DNA from: Xiphophorus maculatus
Taxonomy: Eukaryota; Chordata; Actinopteri; Cyprinodontiformes; Poeciliidae
NCBI RefSeq assembly: GCF_002775205.1
Contig: NC_036463.1
Span: 558,001-622,000, forward strand
Length of the DNA stretch: 64,000 nucleotides
Reading direction: 5' to 3'
Shown: one piece after another, positions 26,401 through 35,600 of the stretch
Layout of the letters: the number at the start of each line of letters is the position of its first letter
How positions within the stretch are numbered: the first letter of the stretch is position 1
Position numbers and translations under genes: made by a program
Notes under the pieces: generated by a model
Seen by the model: the letters and a program-made list of their open reading frames with translations, nothing else
Database searches by the model: none
What the model was told of the DNA's origin: nothing

Positions 26401-27068
26401 TTGCCCTGCTCTGCATTGAACTGATGCTGTTTTTTTTGTTTTCACCTGCATCAGTGATACTTTGAAAGCACACAATTCTTGCCACAGCATGACAGAGTTC
26501 AATCTCATCTAGTCTTTTACTCAGATGGTATCCTAGGCATACTGAAGAATAATGCTTCAGTAAAACATTCAAATTAATTTTATAAATAAAGCAGTAACAA
26601 AGACAACTACTGAAACTATCCTAATCATAAAGTCTGAAATCATTTGTTCTTTTAGTCCAATCTCAATTTTTTCTAAGTACTCACTTTAGAAGACTATCAA
26701 AGGCCTACTCTGGGAACTACTCTGGGATGTTGTGATCAAATCTTACCTAAAAAAGAAGGTTCAACATTTTTACAGAGGACTTTACACACCACAGAGTTCA
26801 GCATTTATGACAGCATTACTTTTATGGGAAGAAATCTGGGGTCCTGCACCACAGCAGAGCATGGAATAACCCCGCCGCCCCACTGTTCTACAGACACGGG
26901 TCTCCACTTTTCAGCCTTCTTGCTCCAGTTTTACAAATGAAGAATTGCGTTTAGCTTACACAGGCCTGGGATGTCCAGCATGTTCGAGATCCCCCTGTCG
27001 CACATTTCTACCTCAGGAAGGCTCCTGTCCCGACTTTCCTCCACGATCTTCTTCAAAGATTTTGACAT
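5336..27068 (-). CDS. rsu1: Ras suppressor protein 1, complete gene of 8 coding exons, 279 aa
   Basis: Leucine-rich-repeat protein that binds PINCH1 in the ILK-PINCH-parvin complex at focal adhesions and restrains Ras-dependent signalling. Minus-strand exons in order: 26960-27068, 24872-24922, 20769-20889, 19138-19262, 17356-17438, 15750-15864, 12265-12397, 5336-5438. They total 840 nt including TGA; phases agree at every junction and each has a GT donor and AG acceptor. The protein starts MSKSLKKIVEESRD, runs through about seven LRRs (LVLSHNKLT, VLNLFNNQIEELP, LYLSDNDFELLPPDIG, LHIQGNRLTVLPPELG) and ends in the conserved basic tail GRHMQANPEPPKK...KNK. The human protein is 277 aa as I recall; the two extra residues here are a Gly-Ser-type insertion at about 125-127. 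Introns total about 21 kb and carry many transposons. It diverges from trdmt1. Confidence 0.96.
6295..6580 (-). mobile_element. L2 (Maui-type) LINE fragment, RT C-terminus
   Basis: Minus-strand reading gives AQRIDFKILLVYKSLNGSAPQY, the typical C-terminal block of fish L2 reverse transcriptase ORFs, followed by decayed sequence. It lies in rsu1 intron 7. Confidence 0.8.
6586..6915 (+). mobile_element. Non-LTR retrotransposon endonuclease fragment
   Basis: The frame contains HSGVAHGERHRAGVGILVAP, LRVGGRVLTVW and DSLVLLGDFSAYVGNDSETW. The last is the LLGDFNAHVGND block of an AP-type endonuclease as found in abundant fish RTE-like LINEs. The family name is uncertain. Confidence 0.75.
6945..7740 (+). 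mobile_element. CR1/L2-group LINE reverse-transcriptase fragment
   Basis: Successive frames give MWQGIRTIRDYKAAP, LRRLNMHKAVGPDNIPG, FKTAIIIPVPTKP, SLNDYCPGALNPMMMKCFKR and LQFAYRSN, the order expected in the RT of a common fish LINE, then DFSSAFNTII in a shifted frame. Frameshifts make it dead. Confidence 0.85.
8210..8243. repeat. Perfect inverted repeat, 15-bp arms, 4-nt loop
   Basis: ttttttaccaagcag at 8210-8224 and its exact complement at 8229-8243. A second direct copy of ttaccaagcagct lies just upstream after a T run, suggesting local template switching. Confidence 0.85.
8255..8622 (+). mobile_element. DNA-transposon 3' end (probably Tc1-like)
   Basis: Matches from memory the fish repeat ending with 'ggtgttcaaatacttatt' and then 'tattttcctcactg'. 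No intact transposase frame remains. Confidence 0.55.
8785..8950 (+). repeat. Dispersed fish repeat (family D), truncated copy
   Basis: Contains 'gttctgctggaggtttcttc' and 'cactgtcgctaaatgcatgc', the 5' part of the repeat seen most completely at 45625-46070. Class not assigned. Confidence 0.65.
9196..9240. repeat. GT-rich microsatellite
   Basis: Impure (TG)n run with GGTG and TATG interruptions. Confidence 0.85.
12265..12397 (-). CDS. rsu1: rsu1 coding exon 7
   Basis: Encodes the LRR capping segment GNLDLTGPKQVFKAENNPWV to EYVRSETYK (residues 202-245, plus two bases of codon 246). Acceptor TCTTCAG, donor GTAAGT. Confidence 0.94.
12712..13028. mobile_element. Miniature hAT-type element with exact 8-bp target duplication
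   Basis: 317-bp element bounded by inverted ends cagtggttctcaaa (from 12712) and tttgagaaccactg (to 13028). The 8-bp sequence ctctagtc is present on both sides (12704-12711 and 13029-13036). The subterminal sequence is rich in taccccc / gggggta repeats. There is no transposase frame, so it is non-autonomous. Confidence 0.93.
13070..13400 (+). mobile_element. Tc1-like element fragment
   Basis: Begins with 'tgctcataagtttacatacc', a hallmark of one fish Tc1 family, followed by 'ttggccatttcccaaagaat'. No intact transposase. The right boundary is a guess. Confidence 0.5.
13710..14060 (-). mobile_element. CR1/L2-group LINE C-terminus
   Basis: Minus-strand reading contains HEGLHPSCTQSVQPLPAGRR then LRNGFYPSTVRLLNS, the usual C-terminal block (PLPSGRRYR...KNSFYPKAIRLLN) of fish LINE pol proteins. 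Decayed, with stops upstream. Confidence 0.75.
14440..14610. repeat. Degenerate short repeats of a gttgattcaac-type motif
   Basis: Several near-copies of ttgaatcaacattga, tgttgattcaacat, gtttcaacgtggattca occur in both orientations. Probably remains of a satellite-like or MITE sequence. Confidence 0.45.
15750..15864 (-). CDS. rsu1: rsu1 coding exon 6
   Basis: Encodes LSLRDNDLVSLPREIGDL to RLTVLPPEL (residues 164-201), the last canonical LRRs. Acceptor GTGCCCAG; donor is GTACTC, weaker than the others. Reading on past it gives a short false C-terminus. Confidence 0.94.
16790..17060 (+). repeat. Dispersed fish repeat (family D)
   Basis: Shares 'gaatgctgcaagtcaatgac', 'cttagatagaaac' and the AT-rich tail 'aataaaaataaactgaattg' with copies at 25675-25860 and 45625-46070, all on the plus strand. 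The A-rich tail suggests retroposition. Confidence 0.7.
17184..17213. repeat. Perfect inverted repeat, 13-bp arms, 4-nt loop
   Basis: ctaatccaggttg at 17184-17196 and its complement at 17201-17213. The same 'ctaatccaggttgtaggcaa' string also occurs near 16700, so one arm is duplicated 480 bp away. Confidence 0.85.
17356..17438 (-). CDS. rsu1: rsu1 coding exon 5
   Basis: Encodes TLRALYLSDNDFELLPPDIG then KLTKLQI (to residue 163), ending in phase 0. Acceptor TTTCTAG, donor GTAAGT. Confidence 0.95.
17780..18190. repeat. Dispersed repeat, copy 1 (paired with 63590-63930)
   Basis: Shares 'gcatagatacaatgaca', 'ggtcaaatatttgaaa' and the end segment 'aaaaagaaaaacaccat' with the copy near the right edge. 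Unclassified; no protein seen. Confidence 0.6.
18205..18255 (+). mobile_element. LINE/SINE 3' tail
   Basis: The stretch 'ggcaatggcaataaacgtga' followed by ttctgattctgat is a typical fish CR1/L2-group 3' end with a short tandem tail. Confidence 0.6.
18630..18700 (+). mobile_element. Truncated SINE 3' end
   Basis: 'acagctggagataagcacc', 'ccccactagggataag' and an atggatgg tail match the 3' end of the full SINE at 22986-23363. Confidence 0.65.
19138..19262 (-). CDS. rsu1: rsu1 coding exon 4, with 2-residue insertion
   Basis: Encodes residues 94-135, GMNRLSGLPRGFGSLPALEV to LPGNFFYL. The segment reads NNLNQNSGSLPG where mammals have NNLSENSLPG (from memory), so six bases are extra within the Ser-Gly-Ser codons near 19163-19171. 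Acceptor ATACAG, donor GTGAGC. Confidence 0.94.
19840..20050 (-). mobile_element. PIF/Harbinger-like transposase fragment
   Basis: Minus-strand reading APDLANWYGVHQSTVSRIIAAWTNFL is the helix-turn-helix of DDE_Tnp_4-type (Harbinger) transposases. Only this piece remains, in rsu1 intron 3. Confidence 0.65.
20769..20889 (-). CDS. rsu1: rsu1 coding exon 3
   Basis: Encodes AVPPNISELKNLEVLNLF to LQKLKHLNL (residues 54-93, plus two bases of codon 94), covering LRRs 2-3. Acceptor TTTTCCAG, donor GTATGT. Confidence 0.95.
21285..22085 (-). mobile_element. Tc1/mariner-type element, decayed
   Basis: Minus-strand reading includes KWPRSSPELNPIENLWALLK, the catalytic-core block around the last acidic residue of Tc1/IS630 transposases, and ends with VIEKKGGYIGH. 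A 'gtgtgcacaattattac' motif near 21296 resembles the family terminus. Confidence 0.75.
22986..23363 (+). mobile_element. tRNA-headed SINE with 15-bp target duplication
   Basis: The pol III box A-like tggcgcagttggtagc and box B-like ggttcgattcc lie at the head; the body has the conserved 'gcgacagactggcgacctgt' block and the end is a TGGATGG tail. aagcctggaaacctg is present at 22971-22985 and again at 23364-23378, so insertion is directly documented. Confidence 0.88.
23423..23436. promoter_or_regulatory. RFX X-box-like palindrome
   Basis: gttgccacggcaac is one step from the symmetrical RFX site gttgccatggcaac. It lies inside transposon sequence in rsu1 intron 2. Whether it is used is unknown. 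Confidence 0.45.
23722..23913 (+). mobile_element. Second tRNA-headed SINE with A-tail and target duplication
   Basis: Box A-like tggcgtaggggttagcgc and box B-like gggttcgactccc, a short body ending ccccctggaggggt, then a run of A. aaattaattatat occurs at 23709-23721 and again at 23914-23926 (its left limit merges with the A-tail). Confidence 0.85.
24872..24922 (-). CDS. rsu1: rsu1 coding exon 2
   Basis: A 51-nt exon encoding TLSHITQLVLSHNKLT, the first LRR strand. Acceptor ...TTTCAG, donor GTAAGA. With exon 1 it restores the Phe codon of GLFTLSHIT. Confidence 0.95.
25020..25287 (+). mobile_element. L2 (Maui-type) LINE reverse-transcriptase fragment
   Basis: Frames give LVLLDLSPDFDTVDHNIF, TALGWFKSYLSNRFQF and VICGVSQDSVLGPMLF, the DLSAAFDTVDH and GVPQGSVLGP blocks of RT. 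It is cut at 25287 by a minus-strand LINE. Confidence 0.8.
25285..25620 (-). mobile_element. RTE-like LINE 3' end
   Basis: Minus-strand reading: SQSRAAAPSRREEPVEVAQV, MPPGCLSGEVFQARPTRRRP, ARTRWRDYVSWMGWE, GIPLEELEQVAGGE. The tail at 25285-25300 is a catccgtccat-type repeat. The same C-terminus occurs at 33636-33900 in the other orientation. Confidence 0.75.
25675..25860 (+). repeat. Dispersed fish repeat (family D), 3' part
   Basis: Shares 'gaatgctgcaagtcagtgg' and the 'tgagtgccttaagacaaca' to 'gtgaacttacaacttaatta' tail region with the copies at 16790 and 45625. Confidence 0.65.
26960..27068 (-). CDS. rsu1: rsu1 coding exon 1
   Basis: Start ATG at 27068-27066. Encodes residues 1-36 (MSKSLKKIVEESRDRSLPEV to LDIPGL) plus one base of codon 37. 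Donor GTAAGC follows 26960. Confidence 0.95.
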
Positions 27069-27420
27069 CGTTCTGAAAAGATGGAGGCGAAACGCAGGCA
27101 GACATTACCGAACAGGATGAAAGCAGAAGAAGCCAGAAAAAGCAGAAAAAAACAGTATCAATGAGGCTCACCGTTTAAAAAATGTTTAGAAGTATTTCCA
27201 AAACAAGACTTTTCATCAAACTCTCCGCCTACCGGAAGTGTGTCCGAAAGCACACCCTTTCCTTATTAGGAAATGTCTTTTCCTCACTGCGCCCGACCAA
27301 ACGGAGAGGGGTCCAAGTGCATACGTTACGTCTAGCAGAGCTCCGGACGTGCACACACACCGAGTGTCTGTCGCGTACGTCAATGAGGCCCGCCATGTTG
27401 AAGAGGTAGTTTTTTTCTTC
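27069..27420 (-). promoter_or_regulatory. Putative rsu1 promoter and 5' UTR
   Basis: This stretch upstream of the rsu1 ATG is relatively CpG-rich. It includes an ETS-type site accggaagtg (27231-27240) and a YY1-type cgccatgttg (27391-27400), both usual in TATA-less housekeeping promoters. The start site is not determined. Confidence 0.5.
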
Positions 27421-27499
27421 GTCTAACGGAAGCTTACATGCAACAATTTTTCATTACTGCCATCTATTGTATTTTACAAAGATTTAAAAAAAAAAAAAA

Positions 27500-29300
27500 G
27501 CGAAATATCGTTCCTTTCATGATTATTCAACTGAGCAACCAGATGTTCAAAATTCTGTTTCCTATTATTACCCATTCCCAAAATTAATATTTGTCTTGGA
27601 GGTTGGAGTCACATATTTCCTGCTTCTAATGAAAGCACATTCTATCATCTCTATAGAATTATATCAAACACATAAACTAGTGCCATTCAAAAACCTATGA
27701 CCAGTTCTTATTCTACTTATTATGATCTCCTTCTTATCCTTTTATGTCTTGTAACCTCAACTGTATTTTGTAATGTCTCCTTTTTATATGATTATTCCTC
27801 CTCAATGTCTTACTTTCTTTCCAAACAATAGGTTTGGAAACCTATTGCATATCAATATATTTTTAACAGTTTCCTTAGCCAATCTATCTGCTCTTTCATT
27901 ACCCCAAATATCTACATGTCCACATTATTACTAGATTTTTTGTTTTGCTCACACAGTCTATAAGGAACAAAAAGCTGATTATGAATCATTTCAAATAATT
28001 AGTTGTCTTATTCTACTATCTTCCAAGCACTCCAAAGTCAATAATAACACCCAGTGCTACTGTATACTCAAAACATTTGTTCTTTTTGAAATCCTAATCA
28101 TTAATTCAGAATTCACTATTCCTACACTAGTTGTTTCAGTTTTTGAATCTTTTGATCCATCTGTAATATTTGTTGCATTTCTTTTTTTCTTAATATTTGA
28201 TAGATCTATCTGCACAAATGTATTTCCATGTCCATGCTGGTCTTAAGGACTACATTACTGTCTGATTACAATTTTTGTTATGCACTTCAATGTTCTCACA
28301 GTTATCCCCAATCCAGTCAAAACTATTTACAGTTCATTTCCTCTTTCCTAACAATTTCTAACATTTTCTTAACTGGAAGGTTTTAATATACTACTTGAAA
28401 TGTATGCAGTGATTATCTATTAACTGTTGTCTTCAAAGGCATTTCTTGTGATTCTACTTGTAAAACATAATGGAGTTATTTTACCAACTCCAACATTAGT
28501 CCCTCAACTAATACTCAAGCGTTGAGTTTGAATAACATTTTATTTTTATTTATTTATTTACTTGACTAAGTTTTAGCCTCTGAGCCATGTACCACTCATT
28601 GATAATCTATTATTTAATGAATTAATGATACAAACATTTTCAATAAACTCAAAGTTAGCATCCCATGTCAATGCTGCTAAACCCTTCATATCTTGTTACT
28701 TTTGTCCATAATTTGCTTCATGTAATTTTTCCAAGGTAATTTCTTATCAAAAACTATTCCCCAAAACAAAAACATTCAACCCTTTTTGACCCCTTTCCAT
28801 AAAAGGATAACTTTTTAACTTTAAGTTACCTCCCTTTGTAGTTTATATTTGCAGCCGTCTTTTCTTCTCTGTACTCCCTCCTTCCATATTTTATTGATAT
28901 CTTAAATAATTACTTCAACCTAGGTTTCATTTAATGGGACCTTAAATTTAATTTAATTTGTCTGGCACATTCACCTTATCCATTACTGCCATATATGCTA
29001 GAACTCACATCAATTAAATGTTTATTTTTTGTTATTGCTGTATCTCAAGTGATTTATTTCATCTATGAAGTCTTGTTGACTCATTAACTTTCCACTATGA
29101 ATGTTGGTTAGGCAAGATATTGAACCAAACTTCATTATGGAATGTTTCCTGCTTTTCCTGTTTCTGTCCTACAAAATTTTGATTGCTATGTAAATATCTT
29201 CCTCTACCCAATATTGGGAATATTTTTTTATTATTAATTAACGTTCACATTCATTCTTATTCAATGGAATCTGAAGTTCTATTTTTTAGATTGCATTGAC
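27500..29300 (-). mobile_element. Decayed RNase H-bearing LINE (I/Nimb-like)
   Basis: Minus-strand reading contains TNITDGSKD (28140-28170 region), VGIVNSELMIRISKRTN, and HVDIWGNERADRLAKETV (27868-27920). The first and last are the TDGS and GNExAD blocks of a LINE-encoded RNase H. The rest, toward 29300, is AT-rich and presumed RT. It occupies most of the rsu1-trdmt1 intergenic gap. Confidence 0.65.
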
Positions 29301-29439
29301 AGTTTTTTTGTTTTTTGTTTCTCTCCACTCCCACATCTAAGCACATTCTTTGTTGGTATGAAATTTGTGCAAGGTATGTAAAGGTATGTATCAATTACAG
29401 CTTTCCTTGGTTCGTTTTTTAATGAATCTTTAAAGAACA

Positions 29440-29577
29440 TACAGTAGATACCCGGGAATGAATCTGTCCAAATAATAGCCGAAACTGGTGCCCAGTAGAT
29501 GGCGATAATGCGCCTTTATTCTGGTTGTTAACCGCCACAATACATCAACAGAAGAAGACCCATCTCGAAAAGAAGCC
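29440..29577 (+). promoter_or_regulatory. Putative trdmt1 promoter and 5' UTR
   Basis: Immediately upstream of the start codon lies ccagtagatggcg (29492-29504), which fits both a CTCF-type core and a YY1-type atggcg element, followed by taatgcgcc and a ttgttaaccgcca stretch. No TATA box. A related module recurs at 63300-63372. Confidence 0.45.
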
Positions 29578-29641
29578 ATGGAAAGTCTGCGGGTGCTGGA
29601 GCTTTACAGTGGAATCGGTGGCATGCACTACGCGTTAAAGG
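29578..29641 (+). CDS. trdmt1: trdmt1 coding exon 1
   Basis: MESLRVLELYSGIGGMHYAL K (codons 1-21 plus one base): motif I of the methyltransferase. Donor GTAAAT. Confidence 0.94.
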
Positions 29642-32600
29642 GTAAATGCAAAATATTAGAGATGTTCATCAAACATGGCTGAGCTGGGATTCAAAATAGT
29701 CTGTTCAATCACCCGTTAAAAGACAGCAGATGGGATAAAAGGCAGAGTCTGTTTTCATTTCCCTGCCTGCTGTCTCCCACATAACACGTGGATAAAGACG
29801 AAGGAACTTCCCTCTCTGGGAAACTATCATCCACTTCTGTACAATCCACCCGATATGTGCGGGATCGTTTTTCCCCATGTCTCCTGTTCGGAGTAGACTC
29901 TGCTTCGGTGCTGATGTTAAATTTCTGTAAGTCTAGAAAATCTGTCAGTGTCCATTTGTACAAAACAAATAGTCCCAGCATAGCACTGTATCAGTGATGC
30001 AGTACAGACAGTAAATCAGTAACAATGAATGGTGCGCATGTGTGTGTATTTGCTAAAGGCATTTTGCTACAAAGATGAATGCAGCACAGTGTTACATTAA
30101 TCTGTACTGTAGCAGTGTCTTACAGTTACAAGCTGGCAGACACTTTCCCAGTTCATAACATTTCACAAACTGCTGCTGAAACTCCTCTAGCTCCCTTGTG
30201 CTTAATGAAATTGTCAGACTGTAAAATGTGAACAACAACATTTTTCTGCACAAAACAGATAAAAAAGCCACAACATATGTATATCTTGGTACATTTACCT
30301 TCCTCAGTCCTTGTCTGAGTATTTGTTTGCTTGGGTCAAGTAAAACTCCTAACACGTTAAGCATCCTTCCACCACAAAGCTCCACCTTTAGGTTAGGGAC
30401 AGTTCACACACTCCCACCTTTTTTACTGGGTTGTTTTCAGAGTACCTGCTTTTGAGTTATTTGACATTGATATAGTGGAAATTAAAGGGGGATGTTCTCA
30501 GACATCAACCTATGTTCCTGAAAAACATTCTGTTGTGAAAATACCTCTATCTTCTGCTTCCTATAACCAACCTCCCTTTACACACAGCTTTTCTCTCACA
30601 TCTCAGATGTTTTGTCTTCCACTTCAGTCATGAACTTTTCTGCTTCTACAAATTTGTCTTCAACCCACAAGAATGTTTGACTTTGGTGGAAGGCATCCTG
30701 CCTTTTTCTGGTACCATTAGTGAGAAAACTCACTAATGAGTTTACTCACTCATTAGAGAGTGAGAAAACTCACCAATTGGTCATCAGTGACTATAGACCT
30801 GTTGTTCCCTTATCATCCCACATCATGAAAGTCCTGGAAAAACTCAACTTGGCTCAACTGAATAAGCAGACAAGGACATATCAGGACCCCGTGCAGTTTG
30901 GCCATTATCATACTATCAAAGAAGACAGCACAGAACTTTTCACTCTCCACTTCAGACTTCCAGCACAAGTCTGACTTCTGTCATCTCCAGAAATACTCAG
31001 ATGACTCTGCAGTTGTTGGGTGTATCAGAGATGGACAAGAAGCTGAGTACAAGGAGCTGGTGAATCACTTTGTGTCATGGTGTGGAACAATCATATATCA
31101 TCTTGAATCTGAACAAAATAAAGGAGTTGACTGTAGATTTGTGAAAAAAACTGGAAAAAAAAAACTTTGGGTTTAACTGAATATGGATGAAGTCTAAAAC
31201 TGGACACAGAAGTTCCGTTCCAGAATTCCATTCCATTGACGAAATGGAACTCTGCAGGACTACAAATCTGGGGACATTTGCAGAAAGAACTAATGCTTTT
31301 TTCCCTTTTCGTCCAGTTTTTTTTATTGCTTTATTCCAGTTTTTTAGTACTTGTTAAATGTTTGATATTGGAGTTAAGTGTTGTTATAGTGTAAGTCTTG
31401 TTATTTAAAATCATGTTGACGAAGACCTGAAACACCATAAATGCTCTTGGGAACAGAGCCTCTTTTATGTATATTGTTTGGACAGTTCTCGAAAAAGAAT
31501 TCCATATATCTCAGGAACTACAAGGTGCATTTGACTGGTTCAGGTAGCAAAATAAAAGTAATATTCCAGAGAATACTCAAGGTCTAAAAATCAACATTTG
31601 TATTACTGAGAAAGAACAAATACATATGGCACACAGTGAAAAAATTATTAATAAATTCTAATAAAACACATTATGTAATGTGTTTTCCTTAAAAAAATGC
31701 AGTGGAAACAGAGAACCTCTAGCAATTCACAATACAGATTCTGACCACTTACTGTACCAAATTTCATTCCAAAAAATTAAGGATAAACATTTAAGAAAGA
31801 TATTGGTTGATAAAATTCCAGGTGAACATTCCAAATGTGCCATTTTTGGACATTTTGGCACTATGTGTGCAATTACAAATTTCTCTTTATTTCTTTTTCC
31901 TCCAACCTACAGTATATCTTGCTATAAATATTATTTGCAATTAATAACATTGATTGTTTTTCTTAAAACAATATAAGAGTGAATTACTACTAAAAAGAAC
32001 AGTCTTAGGCGCTCTGGTTATAAAAGCATTGAGTCAGAAAACCAAACCTACAGGGCAGATTTTCTGCAGCCCATTGGTTGATTTGGGTGATTGACCCATC
32101 TAACATGGATTATGACCACAAAACAGCAAAGGTAATACTGAATTTATGTTTTTAGCTTCGTGAAATTAGCTACGAAATTAGCTGTTTTTTTGTCTTCATT
32201 GGCTGCTAGTTCAGTGAGTTTTGCACATAGCATGGTGATTCTGGTATTGTTGGAAACAGCAAAGTCTGGGTTTTAATCTGATAGGTAGTTTGTTGACCTT
32301 ATTGCACTGTTATTGCTGTGTGTTTACCAGGTGTGAGCCTAGCATCTAATTAGCACCTATTATGTTTTTAAAAAATGCTTAGTGTTTGAGCTGGGTGTTG
32401 ATGATGTAGAAAATTTTGTTATCATTTAGATGAGCTTTTGCCCATTACATAGATATGCAATATGCCAATATTGGTTATTGTATGGCATGTGTTTAGATTG
32501 ATCTTGTTAGCAGAAGTGCTGAAGGACCTAATACTGGGTCTGTTTTGGAACATAGTGTTAAGAACTTGCTTGGAAAATATTTAAAATAATAATTTTTTTC

Positions 32601-35600
32601 ACAAAATAAAATGTGCTCGTCTAAGCAATCAAAACTATGTTCTAAATAATTTGTTATGTAATAATTGACTCCCACAACTGTAATTAAGATGATGATGATG
32701 TTTATGAAAAATTTAAACCTGTCTTTTATTTCCACAAAAGTGCAGTCGTACTTAGGTATTATTACGCCATCAGCTGCAGTTATATATATTTCATTCAACT
32801 GCTACTTTTATGTTTTTTAAGTGTAACCATTAAATTAGTTGAGGGGGCAGTGATATTTGAAACTAAATTATATGGATACAGAATAGAACAATCTGGATGT
32901 TTACATGATCTGTGTTTTTTCTGTTTGTTTTTTTTTCTTTACCAGAAAGTGGGATATCTGCTCAGGTGGTGGCTGCTGTTGACATCAACACCACAGCCAA
33001 TAAAATCTACAGGCACAATTTTCCAGACACCCCCCTCTGGAACAAGACCATTGAGGTAGGTAGTAATTGAGAACTGAGCTTGTCCACTGTAACGTCTCTT
33101 CAGTGATTTTGTCATTTTTGATCTAATGGGGTAGTTCAGTATTTTTTGTTTGTTTGTGTTTTGTTTTCCCTTTCATCCTTGTTTCTCATTTGTATTAGAA
33201 AATTTTACTTTAGTTTTCAAAGCTAATAAATGCCACCATTAGCAGTTTTCAAGTTCTTTTAAAATTGGTGTGGTGATTTTAGTAATTGAAGAAATCTCAC
33301 CAAAACTCAAGATTAAACCTAATATTGAAAATGTTTTATAAGCACAACATTAGCAAACTTTACTGCAACCTAAACGTGCAGGGCAGGGGGCCCGAGGACC
33401 GGAATTGAGAAACACTGCTTTACTCTGTTCTTCCCCAGTCTTCCCTGGCCTGACTCTTTTTCATTTGCAGATCATGCGCAGTTCCCTTACATTTTTTTGG
33501 AACCACCTGAGGGGTGATACAAATAGGCAGCAGGCTGCATTCATTGATAGATCAGTGGATTTATGTCATTGGATGAGCAAAGAAGGTACTTTCAAAAAAA
33601 GAGCAAACAGCCGCAACCTTCATTTCACCATTGTACTGAGAGTAGAGTTGAGGTGGGTCGGGCTTCTGGTCAGGATGCCTCCTGAACGCCACCTGGTGAG
33701 GTGTTCCGGGCACGTCCCACCGGGAGGAGGCCCCGGGGAAGACCCAGGACACGCTGGAGGGACGATGTTTCTCAGCCTTGAACGCCTTGGGATTCCCCCA
33801 GAGGAGCTGGAACAAGTGGCTGGTGAGAGGGAAGTCTGGGCCTCATTACTTTGACGGCTACCCCCTGCAACCTGACCCCGGATAAGCGTAAGAAGATGGC
33901 TGGAGGAGATTTCGAGAATTCTGTTGTAGATGGTCGTGGTTGTGAATAGGAAAGAGCTCCTGTAGCAGTCTGTATTACAGAGAATTTGAAGAAGCCTCTA
34001 ACTGAAGACACTTTTTTGTCCATACTTTTCTTGATTTCATGTAAAATCCTTCTTTGCCTCATCGTCTCCAGAGATTCCACAGTCCCCAAAACAGAACCAG
34101 AACAGAACCAGCCTTCTTTATCAGGTTGTTGAACCCTTTTATGTCCCTGGCTCTGATACTGCTGCCCCAACAGATGACGGCAGAAAAGATGAGGCTCTCA
34201 ACAGCAGACCTATAGAAGATCTACATCACAGGTGTCAAACTCCAGTCCTCAAGGGCCACAGTCCTGCAGTTTTTACATGTTCCACAGCTACAAAACACTG
34301 GAATGAAATGGCTTAATTACCTTCTTCTTGTGTAGATCAGTTTTCCAGAGCCTTAATTACCTAATTATTCTATTCAGGTGTGGTGCAGCAGAGGCACATC
34401 TAAAAGTTGCAGGACAGCGGCCCTTGATTCCTGGAGTTTGACACCCCTGATCTACATCATCTTGCTTCAAACCCTGAAGGACCTTAGCTTGCTCAAGAAG
34501 AACAGTCTGCTCTGTAATTTCCCTGTAGACTGCTTACCTTTTTGTTTTGGCACTAACAATATGATAAAATGTTTCTGTGGTCAAAATATTGTAACTTTTA
34601 CCTGCAACAATCAAATTCTAAACCTGCTGTAGCTGAGGTTCTCTTCCCCTGTAAGTGATTGTTTTATCTACCTACCTTATTTCTTTATTGTGCCTAACTT
34701 ATTTAATTTGACCATTTATATGTGTATGTTTGTTGTGGTTTTATGTCTAGTCTTGCCTCTGTCAGGCACTTTACGAAACAGTTGGTTGGATGAAGAGTGA
34801 TTCAAATTTGATGGATATATGGGGTATGCTTATTATATCAATGCAGTCTGATTTGTTTTTTAACCTGACCAAACAAATTTAGGTTGAGATGTGTCAATAG
34901 ATCTTTGGTTTAAATTGTGCATATTATGTTATGATTAAGCTCAATTGAAATAATTTGCTTGTTTGTTTTAAGGGTATACCACTTGATGACTTCAATAAAT
35001 TATCTTTTGATATGATAATGATGAGCCCTCCCTGCCAGCCATTTACCAGGTATGATATTTTATTTAATATTTTTGGAAACAAAGTCATAAAAACTCGAGA
35101 AGAAATAAGGGGCAGTAGATTTGAGGCACTTGTCCACCAGAGATCCTCTCAACTGTTGAGCCTCTGTCTGCTCCAGCCAGATTCATCTCCATTAGCAGAT
35201 CCAGCGCAGTGCTGCGTGACTCTTCTCCGTTTTCTGTGCCTACTTCAGGGGTTGTACCAGCCGCACCGAGCCGTGTACTGCACAGAAGCAATTTGGTTGA
35301 CAGCTGAAATATAAAAATGCTAAATTGAATTACAAGAAAAAGCTGGAGAAAGACCTTGCCTACAACAGACTGGGCCCAGTTTGGCATGGACTGAAAACAA
35401 TTGTTGGATCAGAGATCAAGTGCAACAGAAAGGTGGTTCTACCTGGTTTTTGCCAATTGGCAAATGAGTTTAATATATTTTATCTTGGGTTTGATTCTTT
35501 TGATTTTAGTAATGAGATTTTAAATCTGACAAACAAACTTCTTTGCTGTGGTCATATCCCCTTCGATGTTACTTCTGTGGCTGAATCTTTTAAATGCTGT

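Noticed and set aside
27500..29300. Cubilin exons between rsu1 and trdmt1
   Set aside because: No CUB or EGF-like pattern on either strand; the interval reads as a decayed LINE.
33375..33418. Full hAT element at the ggcccgaggaccgg motif
   Set aside because: Only one terminus (gagaaacactg) is visible and no partner end or duplication was found.
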